From NCBI GenBank assembly GCA_900772835.1, contig CAAGSA010000037.1, positions 7,218-71,217 on the forward strand: a stretch of DNA of 64,000 nucleotides. The letters are read 5' to 3'. Below the pieces are notes generated by a model. It did not search any database and was not told the DNA's origin. It was given only the letters and a program-made list of their open reading frames with translations. The translations under genes and the position numbers were made by a program. Shown one piece after another: positions 8,522-18,547 of the stretch. Within the stretch, counting starts at the first letter, position 1. Each line of letters begins with the position of its first letter. The stretch comes from an uncultured Prevotella sp. (lineage in GTDB: Bacteria; Bacteroidota; Bacteroidia; Bacteroidales; Bacteroidaceae).

Positions 8522-10450
8522 ATGGAAAACGGACAAAAGAATATTCTTGAGCACATAAAATATCCCGAAGACCTGAGAAAACTGAAGGTGGAACAGCTGC
8601 CGCAACTGTGCGACGAGCTGCGAGACGACATTCTCAAGGAACTGTCGGTGAACCCGGGCCATCTGGCTTCAAGCCTCGGGGCACTGGAGCTGACCGTGGC
8701 GCTGCACTACGTGTTCAACACGCCCGACGACAGAATAGTGTGGGACGTGGGACACCAGGCTTACGGGCACAAAATCCTGACAGGAAGGGCCGACACCTTC
8801 TGCACAAACCGCAAACTGCACGGACTGCGCCCCTTCCCGTCGCCCGAAGAGAGCGAATACGACTCGTTCTCCTGCGGACACGCCTCAAACTCCATTTCAG
8901 CTGCACTCGGAATGGCGGTGGCTGCGAAAAAAACAGGACACAAGGAACGCAAGGTGGTGGCAGTGATAGGCGACGGAGCCATGAGCGGCGGACTCGCCTT
9001 CGAAGGACTGAACAACGCATCGACCACGGACAACGACATGCTCATCGTGCTGAACGACAACAACATGAGCATCGACCGGAGCGTGGGGGGAATGAAGCAC
9101 TATCTGCTGAAGCTGAACACCAACGAGACCTACAACAAATGGCGGTTCAAGGCCGCCAGATGGCTGAAAGCGAACGGAATGCTCGACGAGAACCGGCGCA
9201 AGGGAATAATCAGGCTGAACAACGCACTGAAATCGGCAATAAGCCACCAGCAGAACATATTCGAGGGAATGAACATCAGATACTTCGGACCCTTCGACGG
9301 ACACGACGTGGTGGAACTGGTGAGGACGCTGCGGCAGCTGCGTTCCATGAGCGGACCGAAACTGCTGCATCTGCACACAATAAAGGGCCACGGCTACGGC
9401 CCGGCAGAGAAAGCTGCCACGATATGGCACGCTCCGGGAAAATTCGACGTGCAGACCGGCAAGCGAATAAAGAGCGAAGACGGCTCGGAACCGGCAAAAT
9501 ACCAGGACGTGTTCGGAAATACCATCGTGGAACTGGCACAGATGAACGACCGCATAGTGGGCGTCACACCAGCCATGCCCACGGGATGCTCGCTGAACAT
9601 CATGATGAAGGAGATGCCGGGAAGGGCGTTCGACGTGGGCATTGCCGAGGGGCACGCCGTGACATTCTCGGGAGGCATGGCGAAAGACGGGCTGCAGCCG
9701 TTCTGCAACATATACAGCGCGTTCGCACAAAGAGCGTACGACAACATAATACACGACGTGGCGATACTGAACCTGCCCGTGGTGATATGTCTCGACAGGG
9801 CAGGACTGGTGGGCGAAGACGGTGCCACGCACCACGGCGCATTCGACATGGCAGCCCTGCGACCCATACCGAACATCACGATAGCGGCACCCATGAACGA
9901 GCATGAACTGCGCCGAATGATGTATACGGCGCAGCTGCCCGGTAAGGGAACGTTCGTCATAAGATACCCCAGAGGCAGAGGAGTGCTGAAAGACTGGTAC
10001 TGCCCGTTAGAGGAGATACCCGTGGGCAAGGGTAGGATGCTGACCGAAGGCAGCGACGTGGCGGTGCTCTCCGTAGGACACATCGGCAACAACGTGCAGA
10101 AAGCCATTGCATCGCTCGATGACGACGGCAGCAACACACAACACGACAAACAGCACAAACCGAGCGCGGCGCACTACGACATGCGCTTCGTGAAACCGCT
10201 CGACACGGAACTGCTGACGGAGGTGGCACGGAAATTCGACCGCATCATCACCGTAGAAGACGGAGCGAGAGAGGGGGGATTCGGCTCGGCTGTGCTCGAA
10301 TGGCTCAGCGACAACGGCTTCAAACCGAAAGTGGTAAGGCTCGGACTGCCGGACCACTTCGTGGAACAAGGCACCGTGGCAGAGCTGCAACACATCACAG
10401 GAATTGATGCCGAAGCAATACGCTCGGCAATAGAAGATATAACAAAATAA
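8522..10450 (+). CDS. dxs: 1-deoxy-D-xylulose-5-phosphate synthase
   Basis: 642 residues, normal for DXS. The enzyme joins pyruvate and glyceraldehyde 3-phosphate using thiamine diphosphate, the first step of the MEP isoprenoid pathway. Visible hallmarks are [16 protein letters not shown] near the N-terminus, the thiamine diphosphate/Mg2+ site [15 protein letters not shown] (about 143-157), the catalytic Glu region [16 protein letters not shown] (about 373-388) and [17 protein letters not shown] (about 421-437). The C-terminal transketolase domain is intact. It is followed 12 bases later by trkA, the order dxs-trkA-trkH being common in Bacteroidetes. Confidence 0.97.
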   Translation: MENGQKNILEHIKYPEDLRKLKVEQLPQLCDELRDDILKELSVNPGHLASSLGALELTVALHYVFNTPDDRIVWDVGHQAYGHKILTGRADTFCTNRKLHGLRPFPSPEESEYDSFSCGHASNSISAALGMAVAAKKTGHKERKVVAVIGDGAMSGGLAFEGLNNASTTDNDMLIVLNDNNMSIDRSVGGMKHYLLKLNTNETYNKWRFKAARWLKANGMLDENRRKGIIRLNNALKSAISHQQNIFEGMNIRYFGPFDGHDVVELVRTLRQLRSMSGPKLLHLHTIKGHGYGPAEKAATIWHAPGKFDVQTGKRIKSEDGSEPAKYQDVFGNTIVELAQMNDRIVGVTPAMPTGCSLNIMMKEMPGRAFDVGIAEGHAVTFSGGMAKDGLQPFCNIYSAFAQRAYDNIIHDVAILNLPVVICLDRAGLVGEDGATHHGAFDMAALRPIPNITIAAPMNEHELRRMMYTAQLPGKGTFVIRYPRGRGVLKDWYCPLEEIPVGKGRMLTEGSDVAVLSVGHIGNNVQKAIASLDDDGSNTQHDKQHKPSAAHYDMRFVKPLDTELLTEVARKFDRIITVEDGAREGGFGSAVLEWLSDNGFKPKVVRLGLPDHFVEQGTVAELQHITGIDAEAIRSAIEDITK

Positions 10451-10462
10451 ATATCGCACAAA

Positions 10463-11806
10463 ATGAAAATCATTATAGCAGGAGCGCTTGCAATCGGTTC
10501 ACACTTGGCGAAGCTACTCTCAAGGAACAACCACGACATCATCCTCATGGACGAGGACGACGAAAGACTTGAGAACGTGAGCTCCGACTACGACATACTG
10601 ACGATGCACGCATCGCCGACAAGTCTGAAGGCTCTGAAAGAAGCAGGGGCAGCGGAAGCGGACCTGTACATAGCCGTCACACCCGACGAGAACATGAACA
10701 TGAACAGCTGTGTGATGGCAAAGGCCGTGGGGGCTAAACGCACGGTGGCAAAGGTGAACAACTATGAGTTCGTGGAACCGGAAATGTCGAAATTCTACGA
10801 GAAGCTCGGCATCGACTCGCTCATCTATCCGGAAAACCTTGCAGCCTACGACATCGTGAACGGACTGAAGATGAGCTGGGTGAGACAGAGATGGGACGTG
10901 CACGGCGGTGCACTGGTAATGCTCGGAATAAAACTGCGCGAAACATGCGAGATTCTGAACCAACCGCTGAAAAACCTCTGTAAGCCGGACTCACCATATT
11001 ATATAGTGGCGATAAAGCGAGGAGGCGAAACAATCATACCGCGAGGCGACGACGTGCTCTGCACATACGACATGGCATACTTCATGACCACAAAGCAGTA
11101 TATCCCGTACGTGAGGAAGATTGTAGGCAAGGAACACTATGTGGACGTGAAGAACGTGATGGTAATGGGAGGCGGAAACACGGCAATAAGGGCACTGAAG
11201 AATATGCCCGACTATATGAACGTGAAGGTGATGGAGAACAACGAGAGCCGCTGCGACTACCTGAACGAACAGCTGGATAAGGACAACGTGCTCGTGATAA
11301 AAGGCGACGGGCGCGACATCGCCCTGCTCAACGAAGAGGGCATACACAGCACACAGGCATTCGTGGCGCTGACGGGAAACGCCGAAACGAACATACTCGC
11401 CTGCCTGACGGCAAAGAAGATGGGAGTGAGAAAGACGGTGGCTGCCGTGGAAAACATGAACTACGCCAATATGGCGGTGGGGCTCGACATAGGAACCATC
11501 GTGAACAAGAAGGCAATCGCCGCAAGCCACATCTATCAGATGTTGCTCGACACGGAAGTGACGAACGTGAGATTTCTCATGACGGCAAATGCCGACGTGG
11601 CAGAGTTCACGGCACAGCCACAGTCGAAAGTGACACGCAAGAAAGTGTTCGAACTGGGACTGCCCAAGGGCGCTACAATCGGAGGACTGGTGCGTAACGG
11701 CGAAGGATTCCTCGTGTCTGGAGGCACGCAGATTGAAGCCGGCGACATCGTGGTGGTGTTCTGCTACAATATGAGGATGGACAAACTGGAGAAATTCTTT
11801 AAATAA
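10463..11806 (+). CDS. trkA: Trk potassium uptake system, NAD-binding regulatory protein TrkA
   Basis: 447 residues with two RCK-N/RCK-C repeats (about 1-125 and 135-220; about 228-345 and 365-447). TrkA is the cytosolic ring that gates the TrkH potassium channel-like transporter in response to nucleotides. The second Rossmann motif is seen as VMVMGGGNTAIRAL. The first is altered: the usual GxGxxG reads G-A-L-A-I-G at residues 7-12, with Leu where the middle Gly normally sits, although the acidic end of strand 2 (LMDEDDERL) is kept. This may weaken or change nucleotide binding in the first half. It lies between dxs and trkH in one operon. Confidence 0.93.
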   Translation: MKIIIAGALAIGSHLAKLLSRNNHDIILMDEDDERLENVSSDYDILTMHASPTSLKALKEAGAAEADLYIAVTPDENMNMNSCVMAKAVGAKRTVAKVNNYEFVEPEMSKFYEKLGIDSLIYPENLAAYDIVNGLKMSWVRQRWDVHGGALVMLGIKLRETCEILNQPLKNLCKPDSPYYIVAIKRGGETIIPRGDDVLCTYDMAYFMTTKQYIPYVRKIVGKEHYVDVKNVMVMGGGNTAIRALKNMPDYMNVKVMENNESRCDYLNEQLDKDNVLVIKGDGRDIALLNEEGIHSTQAFVALTGNAETNILACLTAKKMGVRKTVAAVENMNYANMAVGLDIGTIVNKKAIAASHIYQMLLDTEVTNVRFLMTANADVAEFTAQPQSKVTRKKVFELGLPKGATIGGLVRNGEGFLVSGGTQIEAGDIVVVFCYNMRMDKLEKFFK

Positions 11807-11821
11807 AAACAAATACAGGAA

Positions 11822-13279
11822 GTGATAAATCTCAGGTTAATATGCAAGGTGCTCGGACAGTTGCTCTTTCTTGAAGCCGTGATGATGGCAGTATGCCTGG
11901 TGATGGCTCTGTTCTATCAGGAGGACGACACTGTAGCCTTCTCCGTTTCCATCGCCATCATAACGTTCACCGGATTCCTGCTCAAATACAACGGACAGTC
12001 TGCACAGAACAGCATGAACAGGCGCGACGCCTATCTGCTCGTCACCGTGACGTGGGTGCTGTTCAGCCTTTTCGGCGCGCTGCCGTTCATCATTAGCGGA
12101 TACATAGCGAGCTATACCGACGCGTTCTTCGAAACCATGTCGGGATTCACCACTACGGGTGCCACGATTATCGATGATGTGGAGAAGCTGCCACACGCAC
12201 TGCTCTTCTGGCGCTCCATGACACAATGGATAGGCGGACTGGGTATCGCATTCTTCACCATAGCTATCCTGCCGTCGCTCGTGGGCGGAACGATGAGGGT
12301 GTTCTCGGCGGAATCCACCGGACCGATCAAGAGCAAGGTGCATCCGCGAATATCATCAAGTGCAAAGTCGATATGGCTCGTGTATCTGCTGCTCACGGTG
12401 GGATGTGCCGTATGCCTGTATCTGTGCGGCATGAACATCTTCGACAGTACCAACTATTCGATGAGCATCACGGCAACAGGCGGCTTCGCACCGTATAACG
12501 ACAGTACGGGGCATTTCCATTCCGTGGCTATCGACTATGTGTCGGTGCTCTTCATGTTCCTCTCCGGAACCAACTTCACGCTGCTCTATCTCGCCTTCTT
12601 CAAGCGCAAGTTCAAGCGGCTGTTTCTCAGTTCCGAGTTCAGGCTATATCTCACGGTAGTGATGACAGCCACGCTCGGAATAATGTATTTCCTGATACGC
12701 TACAACGGCTACGGCATCGTGAACGCCTTCCGCAGCGCAATATTCCAGGTGGTGTCATTCCTTACCACAACGGGCGTGTTCAACGATGATGCCGGCAAGT
12801 GGCACCACATCACGTGGGTCATACTGACAATCTGTATGTTCATCGGTGCCTGTGCGGGAAGTACGAGCGGTGGATTCAAGAGCGTGCGCGGCGTGATTCT
12901 GCTGAAGCTGGTGCGCAACGAACTGAAGCGCATACTCCACCCGAAGGCGGTGCTGCCGGTGAGAGTGGACGGAAACATCGTGAGCACATCAAGTCAGGTG
13001 ACGCTGCTCGTGTATTTTACTCTGTATATGGCACTCTGCATATTCGCGTATTTCTGCCTGATATGCATGGGAGTGGACAGCACGAACTCCATAACCATAG
13101 CCATGAGCTGCGCCAGCAACGTGGGACCGACGCTCGGACTGGAAATCGGACCGACGGTGTCGTGGAACATCCTGCCCGACGTGGGCAAATGGATATGCTC
13201 CATCCTGATGCTCATGGGACGACTCGAGATATTCAGCGTGGTGGTTCTCTTCACGCGCGGATTCTGGAAAGACCGCTGA
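11822..13279 (+). CDS. trkH: Trk potassium uptake system, membrane protein TrkH
   Basis: 485 residues and four repeated M-P-M units of the SKT superfamily, carrying K+ across the inner membrane together with TrkA. The selectivity-filter-like loops are visible as SGFTTTGATI, SITATGGFAPY, VSFLTTTGVFNDD and SCASNVGPTLG, each with the key Gly. Translation most likely begins at GTG (11822), 15 bases after the trkA stop, since no suitable ATG lies before the first hydrophobic segment. Spacing indicates co-transcription with dxs and trkA. Confidence 0.94.
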   Translation: MINLRLICKVLGQLLFLEAVMMAVCLVMALFYQEDDTVAFSVSIAIITFTGFLLKYNGQSAQNSMNRRDAYLLVTVTWVLFSLFGALPFIISGYIASYTDAFFETMSGFTTTGATIIDDVEKLPHALLFWRSMTQWIGGLGIAFFTIAILPSLVGGTMRVFSAESTGPIKSKVHPRISSSAKSIWLVYLLLTVGCAVCLYLCGMNIFDSTNYSMSITATGGFAPYNDSTGHFHSVAIDYVSVLFMFLSGTNFTLLYLAFFKRKFKRLFLSSEFRLYLTVVMTATLGIMYFLIRYNGYGIVNAFRSAIFQVVSFLTTTGVFNDDAGKWHHITWVILTICMFIGACAGSTSGGFKSVRGVILLKLVRNELKRILHPKAVLPVRVDGNIVSTSSQVTLLVYFTLYMALCIFAYFCLICMGVDSTNSITIAMSCASNVGPTLGLEIGPTVSWNILPDVGKWICSILMLMGRLEIFSVVVLFTRGFWKDR

Positions 13280-13345
13280 TGCAATGTTTTTTGGGGGCGG
13301 CGTTATATATATGTAGGAATAATATTTAACAACAACAATAATAAT

Positions 13346-13816
13346 ATGAAAAAGTGTTTATTTATGCTCTTTGCCCTGTGCGCTGTAGCGTTCACGGCCT
13401 GTGATGAAAGTGAGGAGGGTGCATACAAAAACAAGATTGTCCCGAAGCTTTCGCCGAACAAGGACATACAGGTTGGTGCCAATGGCGGCACACAGGTGCT
13501 GACGGTGCTGAACGGCACCGACGTGAAAATCACGCAGATTAACGACAAGCTGGGAGCGAGCGGAAAGGAAACGAACGTGAAAAAGATTTCCGACGGAACG
13601 ATAAAGGACCCGAGGAACGTTACCGAAGGCGGATGGTTCACAGCAACGGTGGAACAGGAAGACGGGGTATACAAGAAAATCGTGTTTGAAGTTACTCCGA
13701 ACTCCGGCGACGCCCGTACAAAGTATATCCACATCTCATGCGGCGAGAATATGCTCGGCGCAGCGTTTATGATCATACAGGAGAAACCTGCTACTGACAC
13801 GAACACGGAGAAATGA
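13346..13816 (+). CDS. Small lipoprotein, possibly BACON-like
   Basis: 156 residues with a lipoprotein signal (MKKCLFMLFALCAVAFTAC; the lipobox Cys is residue 19, followed by DESEEG). It is expected to be lipid-anchored, and the acidic residues right after the Cys fit the surface-export signal described for Bacteroidetes lipoproteins. The mature part looks all-beta: IQVGANGGTQVLTVLNGTDVKI and a later VEQEDGVYKKIVFEVTPNSGDAR...IIQEKPATD recall a BACON-like Ig fold. No enzyme motif is seen. It follows trkH by 66 bases but may have its own promoter. A bidirectional hairpin follows. Confidence 0.7.
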   Translation: MKKCLFMLFALCAVAFTACDESEEGAYKNKIVPKLSPNKDIQVGANGGTQVLTVLNGTDVKITQINDKLGASGKETNVKKISDGTIKDPRNVTEGGWFTATVEQEDGVYKKIVFEVTPNSGDARTKYIHISCGENMLGAAFMIIQEKPATDTNTEK

Positions 13817-13879
13817 TTTATCATCCGTCAGAAGATGAGTTGTCGTCCGTCAACAGATAATTATCTCTATAATTATAAG

Positions 13880-13925
13880 GAAGCCATTTTGCGGCAAGCG
13901 GAATATCCTGCGGCAAAATGGCTTC
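13880..13925. terminator. Bidirectional terminator between the lipoprotein and GH20 genes
   Basis: GAAGCCATTTTGC and GCAAAATGGCTTC form a perfect 13-base stem around a G+C-rich loop, between two convergent genes. There is no long T run on either side, so factor-independent function is likely but not certain. Confidence 0.7.
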
Positions 13926-13931
13926 ATTGTA

Positions 13932-15566
13932 TCATTGCTTTTCTGTTCTATGCCACAAGTGCTTGGCATACATAAAGCCGTATGCCTCGTAGAGCTTCAG
14001 CATCCTTGACTGACGGAGCTTGTAGTCGCCGAAGTCTTTCTTTCCCTGCGGTCTCCACTGCACCTCGGAGAGTGCGCCCATACGCGGCAGAACCTGATAT
14101 TCGGCAAGTGGCGGATAAGGGATATACTCTGTCCACAAGTTTGCCTGCACACCGATGATATGGCCTGCTGTAACGGCATCGGCATCTTCGGGTACGGGTT
14201 CCAACGAATAAGTCTGCTCGATGGGCAGGTTGCCGCCGATGAGCAGGGGCTCATTCCACTGCGACTCATCCTTGCGCGTCTGATAATAGTCGAAATAGAC
14301 ATGCGAGGCCGGCGACATTATCACGTCGTGGCCAAGCTTCGCACCACGTGTGCCGGGTTCCGTGCCGCGCCAGCTCATTATGGTGGCGCTCTGGTTTATG
14401 TTGCCGTCGAGTATCTCGTCCCAACCGATGATGCGGCGTCCCTTGCTGTTCACGAATTTCTCTATGCGGTTGGTGAAATAGCCCTGCAACTTGTTCGGCG
14501 CGAGATTCTCCCTCGCCATAAGAGCCTTGCACTTGGGACATTCCTCCCAACGGCTATAGGGTGTCTCGTCACCGCCAAGATGGATATATTCCGACGGGAA
14601 GATGTCCATCATCTCGGTCAGCACATCCTCGCAGAACGTGTATATTTTCTCATTGCCCAAACAGAGCACATCGGGCAATACTCCCCAAATCTGGCACACA
14701 TCGTAAGGTCCGCCGGTACAACCCATATCGGGATATGCCGCCAATGCCGCCACCATATGGCCCGGCATGTCGATCTCGGGAATGACAGTGATGAAGCGGT
14801 CGGCTGCATACTTCACTATTTCGCGAGCCTCATCCTGGGTGTAGAAGCCACCGTATGGTGTATTGTCGAACACATCCGAGTTGCGTCCCACCACTGTTCT
14901 CTTGCGCACCGAACCGATTCTGGCAAGTTCCGGATATTTCTTCACCTCTATGCGCCATCCCTGGTCGTCGGTCAGATGCCAGTGGAAGACATTCATGTTG
15001 TGCATGGCTATGAGGTCGATATACCGTTTGACGAACTCCATGGGGAAATAATGCCGCACGCAATCGAGCATCATTCCGCGATAGCCGAAGCGTGGGGCAT
15101 CCTTCACAATGACTGCAGGGAGCGTAACCTCAGCCTGAGTCTTGTCCACGGGGATAGATTTGCGCAACGTCTGCACTCCATAGAACACACCTGCCGCCGT
15201 GGCACCTTCAATCAGCACTCCTTTCTTGTCTACTGTGAGTACATAGCCTTCCTTGTCCTGCACTTTTTTGTTCAGCCGCAGTGTGATGCCGTTCTTCACC
15301 TTTCCGGTGGTGACGGACATTTTCAGGGCAGTAACATCGGCAATGTAATCGCTCAGGAAGAGAGCGTCTTTCTTCAGCAGTTCATCACCTTCGGGATAAG
15401 CAATCCGGGTGGCATCAGTCAGCACGAAGGCTCCCTGCCGTGTGGGCGTAACCTGCTGCGGCATCGGCACCACAGCGTAGTCGGCACGGTTGTCGTCTGC
15501 CGCCAAAGCTCCTGTAAACGGCATCAGTGCCGCCAGAAGCAGAAACACGAGTTTATTGTTCTTCAT
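13932..15566 (-). CDS. Secreted beta-N-acetylhexosaminidase (GH20)
   Basis: 544 residues from the ATG at 15566, chosen because it opens a signal peptide (MKNNKLVFLLLAALMPFTGALA); an in-frame start at 15695 would bury that signal. It removes terminal beta-linked GlcNAc or GalNAc from glycans in the periplasm or at the surface. The N-terminal GH20b-like domain is followed by the (beta/alpha)8 domain starting at FGYRGMMLDCVRHYF. Conserved parts are HWHLTDDQGWRIE, the catalytic Asp-Glu pair in HLGGDETPYSRW, and the substrate-cage tryptophans in GWDEIL and MSWRGTEPG. No lipobox is present. It is likely part of mucin or host-glycan scavenging. Confidence 0.93.
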   Translation of the reverse strand: MKNNKLVFLLLAALMPFTGALAADDNRADYAVVPMPQQVTPTRQGAFVLTDATRIAYPEGDELLKKDALFLSDYIADVTALKMSVTTGKVKNGITLRLNKKVQDKEGYVLTVDKKGVLIEGATAAGVFYGVQTLRKSIPVDKTQAEVTLPAVIVKDAPRFGYRGMMLDCVRHYFPMEFVKRYIDLIAMHNMNVFHWHLTDDQGWRIEVKKYPELARIGSVRKRTVVGRNSDVFDNTPYGGFYTQDEAREIVKYAADRFITVIPEIDMPGHMVAALAAYPDMGCTGGPYDVCQIWGVLPDVLCLGNEKIYTFCEDVLTEMMDIFPSEYIHLGGDETPYSRWEECPKCKALMARENLAPNKLQGYFTNRIEKFVNSKGRRIIGWDEILDGNINQSATIMSWRGTEPGTRGAKLGHDVIMSPASHVYFDYYQTRKDESQWNEPLLIGGNLPIEQTYSLEPVPEDADAVTAGHIIGVQANLWTEYIPYPPLAEYQVLPRMGALSEVQWRPQGKKDFGDYKLRQSRMLKLYEAYGFMYAKHLWHRTEKQ

Positions 15567-15737
15567 AAGAGAATGATTTATAGTTATTTTAAGGGTTGAA
15601 AAGAATGGTTGCATTTTTTTATCAAGGCCATACAGTACGCCAAGACATATAGTATATGCAAGACATGTAGTAAAGCAGGGCATATAGCACAGCAAGACAT
15701 ACGATAAGCAGTATGCAAGGCAAAAGGTGTCAATCGA

Positions 15738-15785
15738 AAAGAGGGAATATCCGCTTTATAATAATACGGACTTCCCCCTCTTTCT
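15738..15785 (-). terminator. Terminator after the acyl-CoA dehydrogenase gene
   Basis: AAAGAGGG and CCCTCTTT bracket a partly paired centre (ATCCG with CGGA). It lies just downstream of the minus-strand acyl-CoA dehydrogenase and ends in T-rich sequence on that strand. Confidence 0.6.
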
Positions 15786-15811
15786 TATTTTTCTAAAAAC
15801 ATTTTCCTTTT

Positions 15812-17521
15812 TTACTCAGCGCGGAAATTCACCAGATCCTCAGCGATGAAGCTCTTCACGTAGCAGCTGTGGCCGATAACTTCTTCCTCGGCGTGGCGCA
15901 CGTAAACTTGTGCGCTCTTGGCGAAGAGTTCCGGTGCGGCAGTGGCATCGTCGGTGATGAGCAGCGACATAAGAATATCGGCTGTCATATCGTAGAGACG
16001 GCGTGCGAGGAAATCCTGAACCTCCTGGTTCTCGCTCTGCTTCACGTATTCCAGCGACTGCTCGTAGAGCTCTATCATCTTCTGGATGCGAACCTGCAGC
16101 GGGCGCAGCTCCTCTGCCACCTCCTTGGCAATCATCTCCTTCATGATAGAAAGATATGTGCCGTTGGTGATGTAGCGTATGGCTGCCACAACCTGCAACT
16201 GTGTCGTTCCCTCATAGATAGAGAAGATGCGGGCATCGCGGTACAGGCGCTGGCACTTGTACTCCATGATGAAGCCCGAACCGCCATGTACCTGGATGCA
16301 GTCGTAGGCATTCTGGTTGGCATACTCCGAGTTCATACCCTTTGCGATAGGTGTGAATGCATCGGCAAGTCGCGCATATTTTTTCTGCTCCTGGCGTTCC
16401 TCCGGTGTGAGCTTGCGCTCGCGTGCTATGTCTTCGAGAGCCTTGTAGATGTCAACGTAGCGCGCTGTCTGATATAGGATGCTGCGGCCAGCGTCGAGCT
16501 TTGCCTTGATTTTGGCAATCATATCGTATACGGCAGGGAAGTTCACGATGGCTTCGCCGAACTGCTTGCGCTCACGGGCGTAGGCAAGAGCCTCGTCGTA
16601 GGCAGCCTGGCTCACGCCGACAGACTGGGCTGCGATACCCAGACGCGCACCGTTCATCAGTGCCATCACGTATTTGATAAGACCCATACGTGTGCTTCCG
16701 CAGAGTTCAGCCTTGGCATTCTTGTATACGAGCTCACATGTAGGAGAGCCGTGGATACCGAGCTTGTTCTCGATGTGGCGCACGGTCACTCCGCCCTGGT
16801 TCTTGTCGTAGATGAACATGGAGAGTCCGCGTCCGTCGTGTGTGCCTGCTTCGGAACGTGCGAGCACGAGGTGTATGTCGGAATCGCCGTTCGTGATGAA
16901 ACGCTTCACTCCGTTCAGTAGCCAGCAGCCCTCTTCCTCGTTGTATGTGGCCTTGAGCATCACGCGCTGCAGGTCGGAACCGGCATCCGGCTCTGTGAGG
17001 TCCATACTCATAGTCTCTCCGGCGCAAACACGCGGGATATACTTCTGGCGCTGCTCCTCGCTGCCGAACTCATACAGGGTCTCGATGCAGTCCTGAAGGC
17101 TCCAGATGTTCTGGAATCCTGCATCTGCCGTGGCTACAATCTCCGAAGCCATCGAATAGGGAGTGATGGGCAGGTTCAGACCGCCGTAGCGGCGCGGCAT
17201 CGAGATGCCCCAAAGTCCAGCCTTGCGCGTAGCCTCGATGTTCTCGTAGGTCTTTGATGCGTAGTGCATACGTCCGTCCACGAGGTGCGGCCCTTCAAGG
17301 TCTACCTCCTCGCTGTTCGGCTCAAGGATGTTTGCGGCGATGTCGCCGGTTATTTCAAGCACTCTCTTGTAGTTATCGATAGCATCCTCGAAATCTACCG
17401 GTGCGTCAGCATACGTGTCTTTATCTGCGAAGTTGCGTTCTTTCAACTCCACGATTCTTTTCATTTCCGGGTGATTCAGATAGAAATCAAACTCCGGATG
17501 GTCTGTATAATAATTTGCCAT
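15812..17521 (-). CDS. Acyl-CoA dehydrogenase
   Basis: 569 residues. A FAD enzyme that oxidises acyl-CoA at C2-C3 and passes electrons to ETF. The FAD/substrate motifs MSMDLTEPDAGSDLQ and NGVKRFITNGDSD and the C-terminal YEGTTQLQ with the catalytic-type Glu are visible. About 100 extra residues after the usual core form a helical C-terminal extension, as in the longer bacterial subgroup. Its stop-to-start join to etfA is zero bases (etfA ends at 17522), so it is the third gene of a tight etfB-etfA-acd operon. In anaerobes such a set may run in the reducing, electron-bifurcating direction; the sequence alone does not decide this. Confidence 0.93.
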   Translation of the reverse strand: MANYYTDHPEFDFYLNHPEMKRIVELKERNFADKDTYADAPVDFEDAIDNYKRVLEITGDIAANILEPNSEEVDLEGPHLVDGRMHYASKTYENIEATRKAGLWGISMPRRYGGLNLPITPYSMASEIVATADAGFQNIWSLQDCIETLYEFGSEEQRQKYIPRVCAGETMSMDLTEPDAGSDLQRVMLKATYNEEEGCWLLNGVKRFITNGDSDIHLVLARSEAGTHDGRGLSMFIYDKNQGGVTVRHIENKLGIHGSPTCELVYKNAKAELCGSTRMGLIKYVMALMNGARLGIAAQSVGVSQAAYDEALAYARERKQFGEAIVNFPAVYDMIAKIKAKLDAGRSILYQTARYVDIYKALEDIARERKLTPEERQEQKKYARLADAFTPIAKGMNSEYANQNAYDCIQVHGGSGFIMEYKCQRLYRDARIFSIYEGTTQLQVVAAIRYITNGTYLSIMKEMIAKEVAEELRPLQVRIQKMIELYEQSLEYVKQSENQEVQDFLARRLYDMTADILMSLLITDDATAAPELFAKSAQVYVRHAEEEVIGHSCYVKSFIAEDLVNFRAE

Positions 17522-18544
17522 TTACTTTGAATTCTGCTTATAATACTTTATCAATTTCGGTACTACTTCCTCCACCGTGCCGTTGATTACATAGTCGGCA
17601 ATCTTGTTGATTGGAGCCTCAGGGTCGCTGTTGATGGAGATGATGATACCTGAATCCTGCATTCCAGCGATGTGCTGTATCTGCCCGGAGATACCGCAGG
17701 CGATGTAAACCTTTGGATGTACGGTTACACCGGTCTGGCCAATCTGGCGGTCGTGGTCTACCCATCCTGCATCCACAGCTGCACGGCTTGCGCCCACCTC
17801 ACCGTGGAGTTCCTTGGCGAGCTGGAAGAGCTGGTCAAAACCTTCTTTGCTTCCCACGCCGTAGCCTCCTGCCACAACGATTGGCGCTCCCTTCAGATTA
17901 TGCTTTGCAGCCTTGACATGGCGGTCGATTACCTTCACCACATAATCGGTCTCTGGCACATACTTTGCCACATCCATGTATACAACCTCGTGGCGTGCCT
18001 CGCCATCGTACACAGCCTTCTGCATCACTCCGCTGCGCACTGTTGCCATCTGTGGGCGGTGCTCAGGGTTAACGATGGTTGCAACGATGTTTCCGCCGAA
18101 TGCCGGACGAATCTGATAGAGCAGGTTGTCAAAATGCTTGCCGGTCTTCTTGTCGTCGTAGTCGCCGATTTCGAGCTGCGTGCAGTCGGCGGTCAGTCCG
18201 CTTGTCAGCGAGGAAGACACTCTCGGTCCCAGGTCGCGTCCGATTACGGTAGCTCCCATAAGGCATATCTGCGGTTTTTCCTCCTTGAACAGGTTCACGA
18301 GTATGTCGGTATGCGGAGCCGATGTGTACGGGAAGAGTCTCTCTGCATCGAACACGAAAAGCTTGTCTACGCCGTATGGCAGAATCTGGTCTTCCACCTT
18401 GTCCTTGATGCCGGTTCCGGCAACGATGGCATGAAGTTCAACGCCCAGCTGGTTGGCGAGCTTGCGTCCTTTTGTGAGCAATTCCTGAGAAACCTCGGCA
18501 ACCGTGGTGTTCTCTATCTCGCAATATACAAATACGTTGTTCAT
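17522..18544 (-). CDS. etfA: Electron transfer flavoprotein, alpha subunit
   Basis: 340 residues. It forms the ETF heterodimer with EtfB and holds FAD in its C-terminal domain, seen as GQTGVTVHPKVYIACGISG, then QHIAGMQDSG and INSDPEAPINKIADY. The N-terminal domain has the ETF alpha/beta fold. The gene lies 3 bases after etfB and directly abuts the acyl-CoA dehydrogenase gene, so the three products are made together and most likely act together in acyl-CoA/enoyl-CoA electron transfer in the cytoplasm. Confidence 0.96.
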   Translation of the reverse strand: MNNVFVYCEIENTTVAEVSQELLTKGRKLANQLGVELHAIVAGTGIKDKVEDQILPYGVDKLFVFDAERLFPYTSAPHTDILVNLFKEEKPQICLMGATVIGRDLGPRVSSSLTSGLTADCTQLEIGDYDDKKTGKHFDNLLYQIRPAFGGNIVATIVNPEHRPQMATVRSGVMQKAVYDGEARHEVVYMDVAKYVPETDYVVKVIDRHVKAAKHNLKGAPIVVAGGYGVGSKEGFDQLFQLAKELHGEVGASRAAVDAGWVDHDRQIGQTGVTVHPKVYIACGISGQIQHIAGMQDSGIIISINSDPEAPINKIADYVINGTVEEVVPKLIKYYKQNSK

Positions 18545-18547
18545 CTT

